Shown piece after piece: positions 56,901 through 64,000 of a DNA stretch of 64,000 bases. Position numbers and translations under genes: made by a program. The first letter of the stretch is position 1; every line of letters begins with the position of its first letter. The notes below the pieces were generated by a model. It worked only from the letters and a program-made list of their open reading frames with translations. It made no database searches and had not been told where the DNA came from. The stretch spans positions 14,791,064 to 14,855,063 of the forward strand of contig VZSR01003807.1 of assembly GCA_013398615.1 (NCBI GenBank). The letters are read 5' to 3'. The DNA comes from Brachypodius melanocephalos. Its lineage: Eukaryota > Chordata > Aves > Passeriformes > Pycnonotidae.

Positions 56901-59900
56901 GACATTCATGGGGGGAGACAATGAGAAATGAATTTTGATGGTTTTGTGATGACAGATAGCATGATAGCCATCTGTGATGGCAGGTAGCATGCTGTGGTAA
57001 ACAGGAAGCTTTTCCAGATGAATTTAAATAATTGTACCATTATTCTTTGCTGAGTCCAAGTTCTCATTTAAAATGAAAACAGTGAGGGTTTTTCTGTGGA
57101 TTTGCATGATATGTGTGAGAAAATGTATTGGTGAAAAAATATGCTGGTGGTATGATAAAAAAAACTGAACCAATAAACGAAAATGAAAAGGTGGTGTAGG
57201 GAAAGGCTGTAATTGAGGCTGTATGGTTTTATATTGCTTTTTTTCTCCTCTATCACTACTACTTTAAAGCTTTTTTGTAAATTTCTTATTTTTTGTGTTT
57301 AGGATATGGGTAGGGTTTTTCATCAGAAAGCAAGGTTATAAAATGAAAAGCTGAGAAGTTTCACCATTATCTGATTACTTTTTATTAGAACAATTGTAGC
57401 TCTTCTAACTTTAGTAGTAACTAACTAAAATTAAAAATCCCCTACCTTAAAATCTGTAAGGAAGATACAAGTTTTTTCAGGGTCTTGTCTCTTGTAATGC
57501 TAAATTTCAGTAACTCTTGGTAGCATCAAATGTTTCAGGACTCATAGGATTTGGGATTTATTTTTTTAAAAAATTGACAAGTCAAACACTCTTTTGTTCT
57601 TAGAATGTGAACACTGTAGACCTCCTTTTGATACATTCATAAGAAGTACAGAAGAGTGTGCCCTAAACTGGTTCTTATTTGCAACAGAAATGCTGTGGAG
57701 AGGAATTTCCATGCCAACAAATAAACTTTGATTTAGGTTAATCTGTGCCAGGGAAGTTTTCCCATGGGAGTGGGATGGAAAAGGCTTCAAGAGAAGCATA
57801 TATATCTGTTCCTGGAGTTTGTTTTGTTGCTCAGATATGAATTGCTGAATCATAATGTGCTACTGGATAGTACCAGAAATGCATTAGTGTATTTTTTTCA
57901 GTCCTTATTTCCTCGGTTTATTCTTGTTTGTTTGTTATGGATTTGTTCAGATGACATCATTGCTTCCTTTTTATCTTTGTCTCATCTGACAATGGGTTAT
58001 TTTAGTGAACTTTATAGCTTATGGCCATTTCGAATTTAGGACAAAATGTATCAGCTTATTTGGACAAACCTCATGCAATCAGGCAAGCACCTCTGTTTAT
58101 TTTAGTTGACATTGCTACCAAGATCTGGGAATTAAGGGCAATGTCTGTACTTGTTGAGGGTCATTTCCCAGAGCAGGATTTCATTTTATGAGAATGCTGT
58201 ATGTAAGTTTTCATGAGCTTCCTGTTGAAGTTGGATGAAACTACTGTGATTTGTTTCGACTCACCAGTGCATGTTAGGGGCATCCCCTTTTGTATGGCAA
58301 GGTCTCAAATGCAGCTGAGATATTTGTTGCAAATCTTTCCTTTATGTGAGACCATGTCAGTCACAGGAGTTTTCACCGTGGTAAAATCAGCACATCACCT
58401 GCATCAGAGAAAGCCAGCTCATTTCTCTTCACAGCAAGGTGTTGGCTGAAGCAGAAAACAATGAAAACCCAGGCAGGTTGCTGGGGACAGTAGGGTCATT
58501 TGAGCCAGAGAATTATCACTGATTCCTTCTGTGCAAACACCGGGTTTTGGCTGGCGAGAAGCCCTTCCTTAGCGCATAGGAATAAATATATATGTAGGAT
58601 CTGTACAGAAACCTGCATTCTGTTCCCTGGGGCGATAGAGGGGGAACCTTTGTACAATCCTCTTTGCTAGCAGGCTTCTGAGCACCCTGTGCTCTCAGCT
58701 GTCTGTCTGCAGTAAAAAACCCCACCATTGTGTGCTCTCTCAGCCTCTCTCTGGGGACTTGACGTGCTCCTGCTAACAGTATCTCTTCAAAGACTGCTGC
58801 CAGTCACTCATTTTAATGTGTAATCTGCAGGAAGCCGTTTGAAGCGGTGTTGCTTAGTTACAGTGGAGTGTGCTCTGCTGTAGGGGTTTGGCTGGTTCGG
58901 TTCAGATCGCAGCAATTCGGGTCGGGTACCACATTCCGCAGCCGTTCGTGCGGGGCTGAGACAGCTATCCTCGAGTCTTTTAATGGTGAGAGAGTGAAAA
59001 GTTCACTAAATATGGAATGTGTGCCTAGGGAAGGAGCTATAGATCTTCTGCCTATATATAGTAGAGTAGATTAGTTGCTGAAAATTTCAGTCTATACTTA
59101 GCAAAGGTTAGTATCTGTTATGAAGATTTAAAGAGTAAATTTAGGAGGATTATGCTTTTGGGATGTTGGCATTTTGGGAGACTGCATATCAGAGATTATT
59201 CAATACAGTTAAGGGTTCTTGTTTTGTTAAACCTTTTGCAGTGTATCCTGTTTTAAAATCTTCCATAATTGTTTGATATAGCTGCTTCATGTAAGAGCTT
59301 CACATAAGGGGGTTCCCTGTGTAAATGTTTAAGTTGATGTAAATGCTTATGTGGTATTGCATGGAAACGTGAGAGCATGATCAAATAGTTAACTACACTG
59401 AGTCATCAGAGCCGGCTTAAAATTGTACTTATTAGTTAGATAGCCTACTGTGAGCCTTTTCTCTCCCTCCCCTCCCTCCCTCCCTCCACTCTCTCAAAAT
59501 CTCTCTCTTTCTTAAAATCCAATCAGGATCTGCTGAAAAACATAGATGGTCACAAAAAGGCGTTCCATGAGATCCACAGGACCAGGTCTGTCAATGGCGT
59601 GCCTGTTCCACATGACCAGTTAGAGGATATGGCAGACAGGTAAGGCTTTCAATCTGAAATAAAATGCTTCTGTGCATGAAGGGGAGCCTGTTTGCTTTTT
59701 TTATCTGTTCATGTAGAGATCACTGTCTAGTTACATTTCTCAGTGGTAAACTGAGATGGATGGAAAAACCTCCTAGAATATACATAAAAATATACTGAAA
59801 AACCTGGTGCTTTTGAGATTGATGAGAATCAAAATAAGCAATAGATTTTCGATGGGAATACCTTTTTTACATTGATCCTGTTATTACTTGTCCCTGGAAG

Positions 59901-62900
59901 AAATGTTATATAACAGCCGGGATGCTTGTGAAAAAAAATGAAAAATGACTTTGCAAAACTTAGTAACAGAAGTGAACTGATGCTTTCTATTATTAAAAAG
60001 AAATGTAATTAATTTGTTGTTCCAGAGCAGTCATCAAAATATCATCACACATAATTAAATGTTTGCAGACTCTGAATGAGGTGAAAGATTAGAAAAATAT
60101 CCAAACTATAACTAAAGCTTTCAGTCTCTCCTGCAAAAATGAATACTGCTGTGTTTTACTATACTGTGATTCATTTTATAGGTTTAATTTTGTTGTCTCT
60201 TCATCTGAGCTCCATCTGTTGAAGATGGAGTTTCTGGAACTGAAGTACCGTCTACTGTCACTCTTAGTCTTTGCAGAATCAAAGTTAAAATCATGGATTA
60301 TCAAATACGGAAGGCGAGAGTCCGTGGAACTGCTTCTTCAAAATTATATTGTAAGTTGGGGTTGTCTCCTTTTTATAACTATTTTTAAAATATTCATATC
60401 TGAGTTTGTTAGAATTATATAAAAGAACAGAAACAGATATCAGATTTATCAGTCATTATGACTGCATTCCTATGGAGTATGTTTTCAGGGATGAATCTGT
60501 CTTCCCCATGGAAGGAACTTCAGTCAAGAGGTTAAAAGTAAAAATTATTCTCTTTGCATCATTTTTTGAAAAAGAGAAATAACATTCCAGCTGTTGTCCA
60601 GTGATTAATTTAGCAAGCATGTCTGGAGATTCCAAACCCTAGATTTTTGCTTACTTTTTATAGCAATTCCAAAGAAGTTAATTTCTTCTTCTTTTACACC
60701 TGGATAAAAGCACTTTATAGTGACTATACACAGTTTAAGAGGTAAAGACAAAGGAGGTTTTTGGCATGCACTCCCATACTGTATTTTTACAGTCTTCCAA
60801 AAGATTAATAAAAAAGAATGTTATTTTACCTCCATATACTTGTTTAATATACTATACCTATAGGCGAGTAATTTTCTTCTTTTAAAGAATGATTTTTCTT
60901 TTCCTACTCAGCATTAGTATATGATTTGTTTCCATTCTGGGAAGAGTTTGCTCCAGCTCTGCAGCCATGTGCCATGTTAAGGAGCAGAAACTATTGACTT
61001 ACAAGTGTTCATTGATAAATTCTTTTCCAGTGTTATGCTGCTGTATCCTTTTAAATTCACACGTGCAGTGCCGAGTGTAGGTAGAGTGATAGTACTGCTG
61101 CACTTCTACATTAGGTCATGAAGGATTCTTTCAAAAGCAGGGCTGGTCTAAGTATTTATTCCCTTCTATCTAATCCATATAGGGAAAATTGAAAGCAAAA
61201 ATTAAGTCTGGACTGGACTAACACAGTTACACAAGTATTCAGAGCCAGGTCAATGACCAGAGGAGACTATTGATGTCCCCACTTCTTCGAAAAGAATATT
61301 TCAAACCCAGTGAAATTTGGATGAAAACCTCACTCTTCAAAATGAGAATTTCTGTCTTTAAACTTTAGCAGTTTGGGACACACAAAAATTCAGGAATCAG
61401 TTAACCTTCTTTTTAGACAAGCTTTTCAAAATCAGGAATTACTTGAATTAACTTAGCTTGCTTGTGATGTGCAATAACTAGAAGTGTAGTCCATTTTTTT
61501 ATTCTCTAAGACTGCAAAAAAAGGTACTAAAAGGTGACAAGGGGAATAATAAAAAAGTAGATAGCTTGAATTTTCAGGGTTTTTTTTTGTGATTTTCTTT
61601 TTTTTTTCACTTTAAAATTTGTAATCCTACAGAGAGACAGAGACTGTGCCCTAAGGACATGAAGTTGTGAACTTGTATATTAATTTTCTAGTGCCTCATC
61701 TGTTCTTGTAATTCAGACCACTGATGCTGAGGTGATCTTTAGGAAAGAACGATGCTTCCTTGCATTATTTTTGAAACTATTACATCAAAATGAGGGGATT
61801 AGGACAGGAAGATAAATAGATCTCATTTTCATTCTTGATGGCCTTGGCTTCTGGCTCCTTCAAGGTGTGATGGAAAGAGAATTTACCTGCTTTGTCTTAC
61901 CTGGGACCAGTTTTCTAGGACAGAGAGTTGAGTGTTACTCTTCCAGTATATTAGGAGTCTTACATAGGAAAGTTGCAGTCAGTACCTTATAGTCAGAATG
62001 ACTGTATTAGCAGGAGATAAAAATGTAAGTCTGTTTGTCTGCCAAAACAGACTGGGGAATGTCAGCATTCTAGGAACATGCGTAATTAGGATCTGGATAA
62101 AACATATGCCTGGAAAATATTTATGTACTGATAACTTAAAAATAAAAGGGGTGGTTTTTACTTGTTCTTATTATCTTTTTCACCCGTCTGTCCTACACCA
62201 GAAGTAAAGATCAGCACAGATTGTACACCATCAACCTGAATAATATACTGTACCAAATTCCACTGTAATGGAGATACTAGGTACAGTTATCCATGGATTT
62301 TAACCCATGGAACTGTGTTTTAGCACTGCTGTGTTAGCACTTTTTAGCATTATATGCTATACCAGTTTGGGAAAGCTGCTTATTTTCTTCAAGTAGTCTT
62401 GTCAGATGGTAGACAATATTAATCAGTAAAATGTCTTTATTTAATTTTTGAAAATGTTTCAGATAGCACTTGATGTCAGTGTTATGTAAATCTTTTTGCT
62501 CATTCATGTGAAGTCTTGGAGGTTTTAGTTCAGATTAAAATGTCTGTATGGGTTTGGCAAAACTGAAAGTCATGAGTCTGTCACATAATTAATGATAAAG
62601 CCTGTAGGTCTTCATATGTGGCAGATTTTGTTTTAACAGGAGAACAGAGAAAAATTCTGATTGTTCTTGACTTCTAGTTCCCTTGATTATAAACACAGCT
62701 CTAAATTACATACTAGATAACTGTTGTAACCTGACATAGCAACTGTCATGGGTTTTAAATAGAAGGGGTTTAGATACATACTGGCAGAATTATTTTTAAG
62801 TGTTTTTTCACGTTATATAATATGCATCGATGAACACACAAAATCTCATTCTCCTGTTCAAAATAGGTTGGACTTCATTAGAAACCTGGTTTAATCAAAA

Positions 62901-63993
62901 TCACATTCATCTGATTTTGTCTGTTCTGGCATTCCAAAGCTTGTATAGACATGTGTGGGGTGTGCAATCCTTAATTTTGTAATCTGTAGCTGAGGATGGA
63001 TGAGATGCAGCATAAATTGCAGAACCATTCCAAACTCTACCTTTCTCTTCCTGTTTTAACATTGGTAAGGCAAGATATAATGTGCTTGCATCATGTAGAG
63101 CTGTAATTTCACTTAAAGGAAATAACATTTCTGAAAGACATATAGAAAAAGGTCAGTTGCGTTTGCCATAAGGGATAAAGAGGCATAAATGTCAGAGGCA
63201 CAACTTTTTTACCAAAATATTTCCAGATAATTTATTCATCGCACTATAACACATCACAGAGCTAAACCATCACTCACAAAGGAACAGCACTGTGTCACAC
63301 TTTGGAAAAACAGCACCTCTTTGTGCAAAATGTTTCCATGATCTTATTTTTTTGCCAGTTGCAAAGGAGGTAAAGAAAATTTGAGGAATATAGCAAATGT
63401 TTTTCATTTATTAAAGTGTAACCTGTCTTTCTGCAAAGGCTTATTACAGGAACAATTGGATTTGATTTTTGTGGTGACATATATGAAGGAAATTTTCTCA
63501 TTTATTAAAATTATTCCACTTAGATTTGAATGTAAAATGGTTTTCATTAAGTAACTTGTTACTCTACTCAGTTTCTGCACATTCTAAGTATCATATGCTA
63601 GTCATTTCCAGCAAGACAGCAAATAAGAAAATTTCAAATAAGCTTTCCATGTGGAAAGTAAATAAATCTGTATTTGTAATGATATACTCTGCTGTACCAT
63701 TAAATTGAAAATGTGAAGTTTTTATGCTATTTTATAATTATGATATTAAAAATATTATTTTATAATGATGAAAAGATGAATGGAGGAATAATGAAGTTAT
63801 ATGTCGTCATCAGTATCCCGATGTAATTTCATAAAAATTATTTCTAATCCTAATACCCATCTTTATTTTATCTGTTACAATTTCTTTTCTTTTCAGTCTG
63901 TTATTGAAAATAGCAAGTTCTTTGAGCAGTATGAAGTTACCTACCAGATCTTGAAAAGAGCAGCTGAAATGTATGCCAAAGCAAATGGCTCAG
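27878..63993 (+). CDS. SYNE1: SYNE1 (nesprin-1), partial: 15 internal exons covering CH1, CH2 and the start of the rod
   Basis: Nesprin-1 is a giant spectrin-repeat protein of the outer nuclear membrane. Its N-terminal tandem calponin-homology pair binds F-actin, and its C-terminal KASH domain (outside this window) binds SUN proteins in the LINC complex. Exons joined here: 27878-27939, 37324-37419, 39270-39353, 42290-42310, 42666-42758, 44370-44548, 46501-46697, 46836-46945, 49605-49652, 54218-54325, 55075-55212, 56367-56531, 59527-59639, 60182-60350, 63897-63993. All have GT-AG introns and compatible phases, with no stop in 1680 nt. Local residues about 6-120 are CH1, 121-167 a Ser-rich linker, 168-276 CH2, and 297 onward the rod start. 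SYNE1 rather than SYNE2 is indicated by stretches such as LPCEQGR, KLVNINSTDIADGRPSIVLG and FFEQYEVTYQILK. The initiator exon was not found, and the gene runs off the right edge. Confidence 0.95.
29235..29250. repeat. (GT)n microsatellite, 16 nt
   Basis: Eight GT units in the first SYNE1 intron seen. Confidence 0.8.
31103..31311 (+). mobile_element. CR1 LINE 3' tail, sense orientation
   Basis: Short CR1 end: TTTCTTCACC near the start, CACTGGAATTGGCTGCC (degenerate HWNRLP region), CATCCCTGGAAGTAGTTAAA, then GGTTGGACTTGAT, CCAGCCTCATTGGTTTTATG and ATCCTATG. It covers only the C-terminal RT end and 3' UTR. More diverged than the copy at 13655. Confidence 0.8.
34583..34620. repeat. (ATC)n microsatellite, 38 nt
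   Basis: About twelve ATC units with one G substitution (CATCGTCATC). Confidence 0.95.
36417..36461. repeat. Impure (ATT)/(ATC) trinucleotide repeat
   Basis: Mixed TTA and TCA units, interrupted once by ATGATC. Confidence 0.85.
37324..37419 (+). CDS. SYNE1: SYNE1 exon b (96 nt): CH1 core
   Basis: Acceptor CTTTTTCAG, donor CTG|gtaaga, phase 0 at both ends, 32 codons. It includes LVNDLFEDIKDGVMLIALLE and ends VLSGQKL. DLF-D-DG-L-LLEVLSG is the signature of the first actin-binding CH domain. Confidence 0.96.
37420..39269 (+). other. SYNE1 intron (1.85 kb) with a TA microsatellite
   Basis: Phase 0 intron. The only notable content is the (TA)n at 38898-38926. No extra exon seen. Confidence 0.85.
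38898..38926. repeat. (TA)n microsatellite, 29 nt
   Basis: Pure AT alternation, followed by a short CA and TG-rich stretch to about 38951. It lies about 345 nt upstream of the next exon. Confidence 0.95.
39270..39353 (+). CDS. SYNE1: SYNE1 exon c (84 nt): CH1 middle
   Basis: Acceptor CTCTTCAAG (cag replaced by aag but valid), donor CGG|gtaggt, 28 codons in phase 0. It begins PCEQGRQLKRIHWVANIG and ends KFLEGRR. The Trp in IHWVANIG replaces the Ala I remember from mammalian SYNE1. Confidence 0.95.
39354..42289 (+). other. SYNE1 intron (2.9 kb) before the microexon
   Basis: Phase 0 intron, AT-rich, with a poly(T) run at 39611-39626. Its 3' end is pyrimidine-rich and carries two TGC motifs within the last 20 bases before the microexon (TTGCTTTTCATGCTAG). 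Confidence 0.85.
42290..42310 (+). CDS. SYNE1: SYNE1 21-nt microexon inside CH1 (SVYRGSP)
   Basis: Acceptor TCATGCTAG, donor CCG|gtttgt. Seven codons, TCC GTA TAC AGA GGA TCT CCG, read SVYRGSP in frame between LEGRR and IKLVNIN. From memory the full human SYNE1 reference has SMYRGSP at this exact place, so this is a conserved microexon and not chance. Being 21 nt, it can be skipped without frame shift. The weak donor (gtttgt) and the TGC motifs before the acceptor fit regulated, probably neural, inclusion. That regulation is inferred. Confidence 0.9.
42311..42665 (+). other. SYNE1 intron (355 nt) with a 64-bp tandem duplication
   Basis: Short phase 0 intron between the microexon and the next CH1 exon. 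Much of its length is the tandem repeat at 42386-42513. Confidence 0.88.
42386..42513. repeat. Tandem duplication, two 64-bp copies
   Basis: Copy 1 is 42386-42449 and copy 2 is 42450-42513. The copies begin ATTGGTCTTAAAAG and end ACACTTCTCTAA, and differ at about two positions (CCTTTCTAAAT versus CCTTCCCAAAT). The near identity points to a recent event. It starts 75 nt downstream of the microexon. Confidence 0.95.
42666..42758 (+). CDS. SYNE1: SYNE1 exon e (93 nt): CH1 C-terminal half
   Basis: Acceptor TTCTATATAG, donor CAG|gtacta, 31 codons in phase 0. It begins IKLVNINSTDIADGRPSIVL and ends VWTIILYFQ. LGL-WTIIL-FQI is the conserved last helix of CH1. Confidence 0.97.
42759..44369 (+). other. 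SYNE1 intron (1.6 kb)
   Basis: Phase 0 intron. No repeat or extra exon recognised. It ends in a poly(T) tract and TCCCTGCAG acceptor. Confidence 0.85.
44370..44548 (+). CDS. SYNE1: SYNE1 exon f (179 nt): CH1-CH2 linker and start of CH2
   Basis: Acceptor TCCCTGCAG, donor AA|gtaagt (phase 2, splitting Lys). The reading starts IEELTSNLPQLQPLSSSASS, continues through a Ser/Pro/Lys linker with SPPSKRK, and ends KALLKWLQYTAA, the first CH2 helix. The linker is 40 or more residues and probably flexible. Confidence 0.96.
44549..46500 (+). other. SYNE1 intron (1.95 kb)
   Basis: Phase 2 intron. No element recognised. The acceptor is TGTTCTTTAG. Confidence 0.85.
46501..46697 (+). CDS. SYNE1: SYNE1 exon g (197 nt): CH2 core
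   Basis: The first base completes Lys and the last base opens an Asp codon (phase 1 donor G|gtacca). 65 full codons include IKDFGQSWRSGVAFHSVIHA, RPDLVDMEKV and RSNRENLEEAFTIAEAELGI, ending PRLLDPE. D-F-SW-G-AF-ALIH is the type-2 CH signature of actin-binding proteins. Confidence 0.97.
46836..46945 (+). CDS. SYNE1: SYNE1 exon h (110 nt): end of CH2
   Basis: Follows a 138-nt intron, the shortest in the window. The first two bases complete Asp. 36 codons include VDVEKPDEKSVMTYVAQFLK and end TVTDVPEND. The donor is GAT|gtaagt. DPEDVDV-PDEKS-MTYV-QFL is the conserved CH2 end. The last dozen residues are a variable linker. Confidence 0.97.
46946..49604 (+). other. SYNE1 intron (2.7 kb)
   Basis: Phase 0 intron. 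A GC-richer patch at about 47880-48090 has no recognised homology. The 3' end holds an unusually long pyrimidine tract (about 49523-49592) ending ATATTGCTAG. Confidence 0.8.
49605..49652 (+). CDS. SYNE1: SYNE1 exon i (48 nt): short diverged linker exon
   Basis: Acceptor ATATTGCTAG, donor AAG|gtaagg, 16 codons in phase 0: ELQAIPTFVISFMKFK. From memory the mammalian exon here reads EILPGFPSFANSVQNFK. Aligned from the right, the pair share P-x-F-x-x-S-x-x-x-F-K plus the leading Glu, with one codon fewer in this window. Identity is low, but position, phase, splice sites and spacing agree. It can be skipped without shifting frame. Confidence 0.8.
49653..54217 (+). other. SYNE1 intron (4.6 kb)
   Basis: Phase 0 intron, very AT-rich around 49950-50110 with imperfect repeats of a TTCTTAAGTATAGATAT unit. 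A 17-nt tandem duplicate lies at 53414-53447. No extra exon seen. Confidence 0.85.
53414..53447. repeat. 17-nt tandem duplication
   Basis: CAGAATACTTTCTATTT occurs twice back to back, without mismatch. Confidence 0.9.
54218..54325 (+). CDS. SYNE1: SYNE1 exon j (108 nt): start of the rod
   Basis: Acceptor GCATCATAG, donor CAG|gtaagc, 36 codons in phase 0. It begins KEDRLVLRDLKAWAEQFERD and ends TSLQEKYQ. I chose the first AG because it gives KED, matching the mammalian RED at this junction. An AG three bases later (AAG) is a possible NAGNAG-type alternative that would drop the Lys. Confidence 0.93.
54326..55074 (+). other. SYNE1 intron (749 nt)
   Basis: Phase 0 intron with nothing recognisable inside. 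Confidence 0.88.
55075..55212 (+). CDS. SYNE1: SYNE1 exon k (138 nt): rod
   Basis: Acceptor TTTGTGCAG, donor AGG|gtaagt, 46 codons in phase 0. It begins SFKHFRVQYEVKRKQFELAT and ends KQAWERVTSR. The helical pattern is charged and coiled-coil-like, as in a spectrin-type repeat. Confidence 0.96.
55213..56366 (+). other. SYNE1 intron (1.15 kb)
   Basis: Phase 0 intron, AT-rich. No repeat family or extra exon recognised. Confidence 0.88.
56367..56531 (+). CDS. SYNE1: SYNE1 exon l (165 nt): rod
   Basis: Acceptor TTTCCTAG, donor AAG|gtagat (weak at +4 to +6), 55 codons in phase 0. It includes LDWHIHLDKSLPAPLGTIGA, WLYRAEAALREEVTVQQVHE and RKLEQHK. Nearly identical to remembered mammalian SYNE1. 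Confidence 0.97.
58540..58982 (+). promoter_or_regulatory. Candidate intronic CpG-rich promoter of a short SYNE1 isoform
   Basis: CpG is rare in the surrounding introns, yet I count 11 CpG in 58836-58972 and about five more in 58540-58770. A TGACGTGC element (CRE-like) lies at 58760-58767, and a TA-rich AATAAATATATATG lies near 58581. The patch sits just upstream of a plausible first exon and of SYNE1 exon m. It could instead be an unrecognised transposon piece. Promoter function is inferred. Confidence 0.35.
58836..58985 (+). other. SYNE1: Candidate alternative first exon ending in an in-frame ATG at the donor
   Basis: The CpG-rich sequence ends TTTTAATG|gtgagag, a good donor. I find no other ATG between 58836 and the terminal one at 58983-58985. 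Spliced to exon m (phase 0) it would read M-DLLKNIDGHKK and stay in the SYNE1 frame. The start context is weak at -3 (T) but has G at +4. As a cassette exon from the AG at 58829-58830 it would be 155 nt, shifting frame and meeting a stop at once, so a first-exon role fits better. The 5' end is unknown. Confidence 0.35.
59455..59520 (+). promoter_or_regulatory. CU-rich tract before the exon m acceptor
   Basis: About 65 nt of almost pure pyrimidine, with TCCC/CCTC repeats (59461-59490) followed by CTCTCAAAATCTCTCTCTTT. Repeated TCTCT words are typical polypyrimidine-tract-binding protein sites. It serves at least as the polypyrimidine tract region of this acceptor. Confidence 0.55.
59527..59639 (+). 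CDS. SYNE1: SYNE1 exon m (113 nt): rod
   Basis: Acceptor CCAATCAG, donor AG|gtaagg (phase 2, splitting Arg). 37 codons include DLLKNIDGHKKAFHEIHRTR and SVNGVPVPHDQLEDMAD. Clear match to mammalian SYNE1. Confidence 0.97.
59640..60181 (+). other. SYNE1 intron (542 nt)
   Basis: Phase 2 intron with nothing recognisable inside. Confidence 0.88.
60182..60350 (+). CDS. SYNE1: SYNE1 exon n (169 nt): rod
   Basis: Acceptor CATTTTATAG. The first base completes Arg, and the donor is ATT|gtaagt. 56 codons include LHLLKMEFLELKYRLLSLLV, FAESKLKSWIIKYGRRESVE and LLLQNYI. Strongly conserved. Confidence 0.97.
60351..63896 (+). other. SYNE1 intron (3.5 kb)
   Basis: Phase 0 intron, AT-rich with short T-runs near 61579 and 61599. 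No repeat family or exon recognised. Confidence 0.85.
63897..63993 (+). CDS. SYNE1: SYNE1 exon o (97 nt): rod, last exon in the window
   Basis: Acceptor TCTTTTCAG, donor G|gtaaat (phase 1). 32 codons include SVIENSKFFEQYEVTYQILK and RAAEMYAKANGS. The intron begins at 63994, and the rest of the gene lies to the right. Confidence 0.97.
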
Positions 63994-64000
63994 GTAAATG

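Larger units (their letters stand above)
56532..59526 (+). other. SYNE1 intron (3.0 kb) containing a CpG-rich patch
   Basis: Phase 0 intron. Its 3' third contains the candidate internal promoter and first exon (listed separately) and a pyrimidine-rich tract next to the exon m acceptor. Confidence 0.85.

Overview
The window is vertebrate nuclear DNA, most likely from a bird. It is AT-rich and made almost entirely of intron. Every clear interspersed repeat I can name is a CR1 LINE with avian-style 3' ends, and I saw no mammalian Alu, B1 or L1 sequence. There is one run of 100 N (assembly gap). No prokaryotic features, CRISPR array or RNA genes were seen.

The only gene I can support is SYNE1 (nesprin-1), on the + strand. 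I rebuilt fifteen exons by hand between 27878 and 63993, all with AG/GT borders and all joining in one open frame of 1680 nt (559 whole codons plus a split codon at each end). They encode the N-terminal actin-binding part of the giant protein: CH domain 1, a serine-rich linker, CH domain 2, and the start of the spectrin-repeat rod. The initiator exon lies outside what I could recognise, and the gene continues past the right edge. Assignment to SYNE1 rather than SYNE2 rests on near-identity to the remembered mammalian SYNE1 sequence through both CH domains.

Layout: 1-27877 is non-coding, either a long 5' intron or upstream flank. It holds two CR1 copies (8556-9475 minus, 13655-14219 plus), a possible old CR1 remnant, poly(A) tracts and the gap. 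27878-46945 holds the exons for both CH domains, with a third CR1 fragment inside the first intron. 46946-63993 holds the linker and early rod exons.

Three points stand out. (1) A 21-nt microexon (42290-42310) adds seven residues (SVYRGSP) inside CH1 and has TGC motifs just before its acceptor, as in SRRM4-dependent neural microexons. (2) A CpG-rich patch in the intron before exon 13 ends in an ATG placed exactly at a good splice donor. It would join in frame to exon 13, suggesting an internal promoter and first exon for a nesprin-1 isoform lacking the CH domains. (3) A short, fast-diverging 48-nt exon (49605-49652) links CH2 to the rod. No wholly new biological system is evident.
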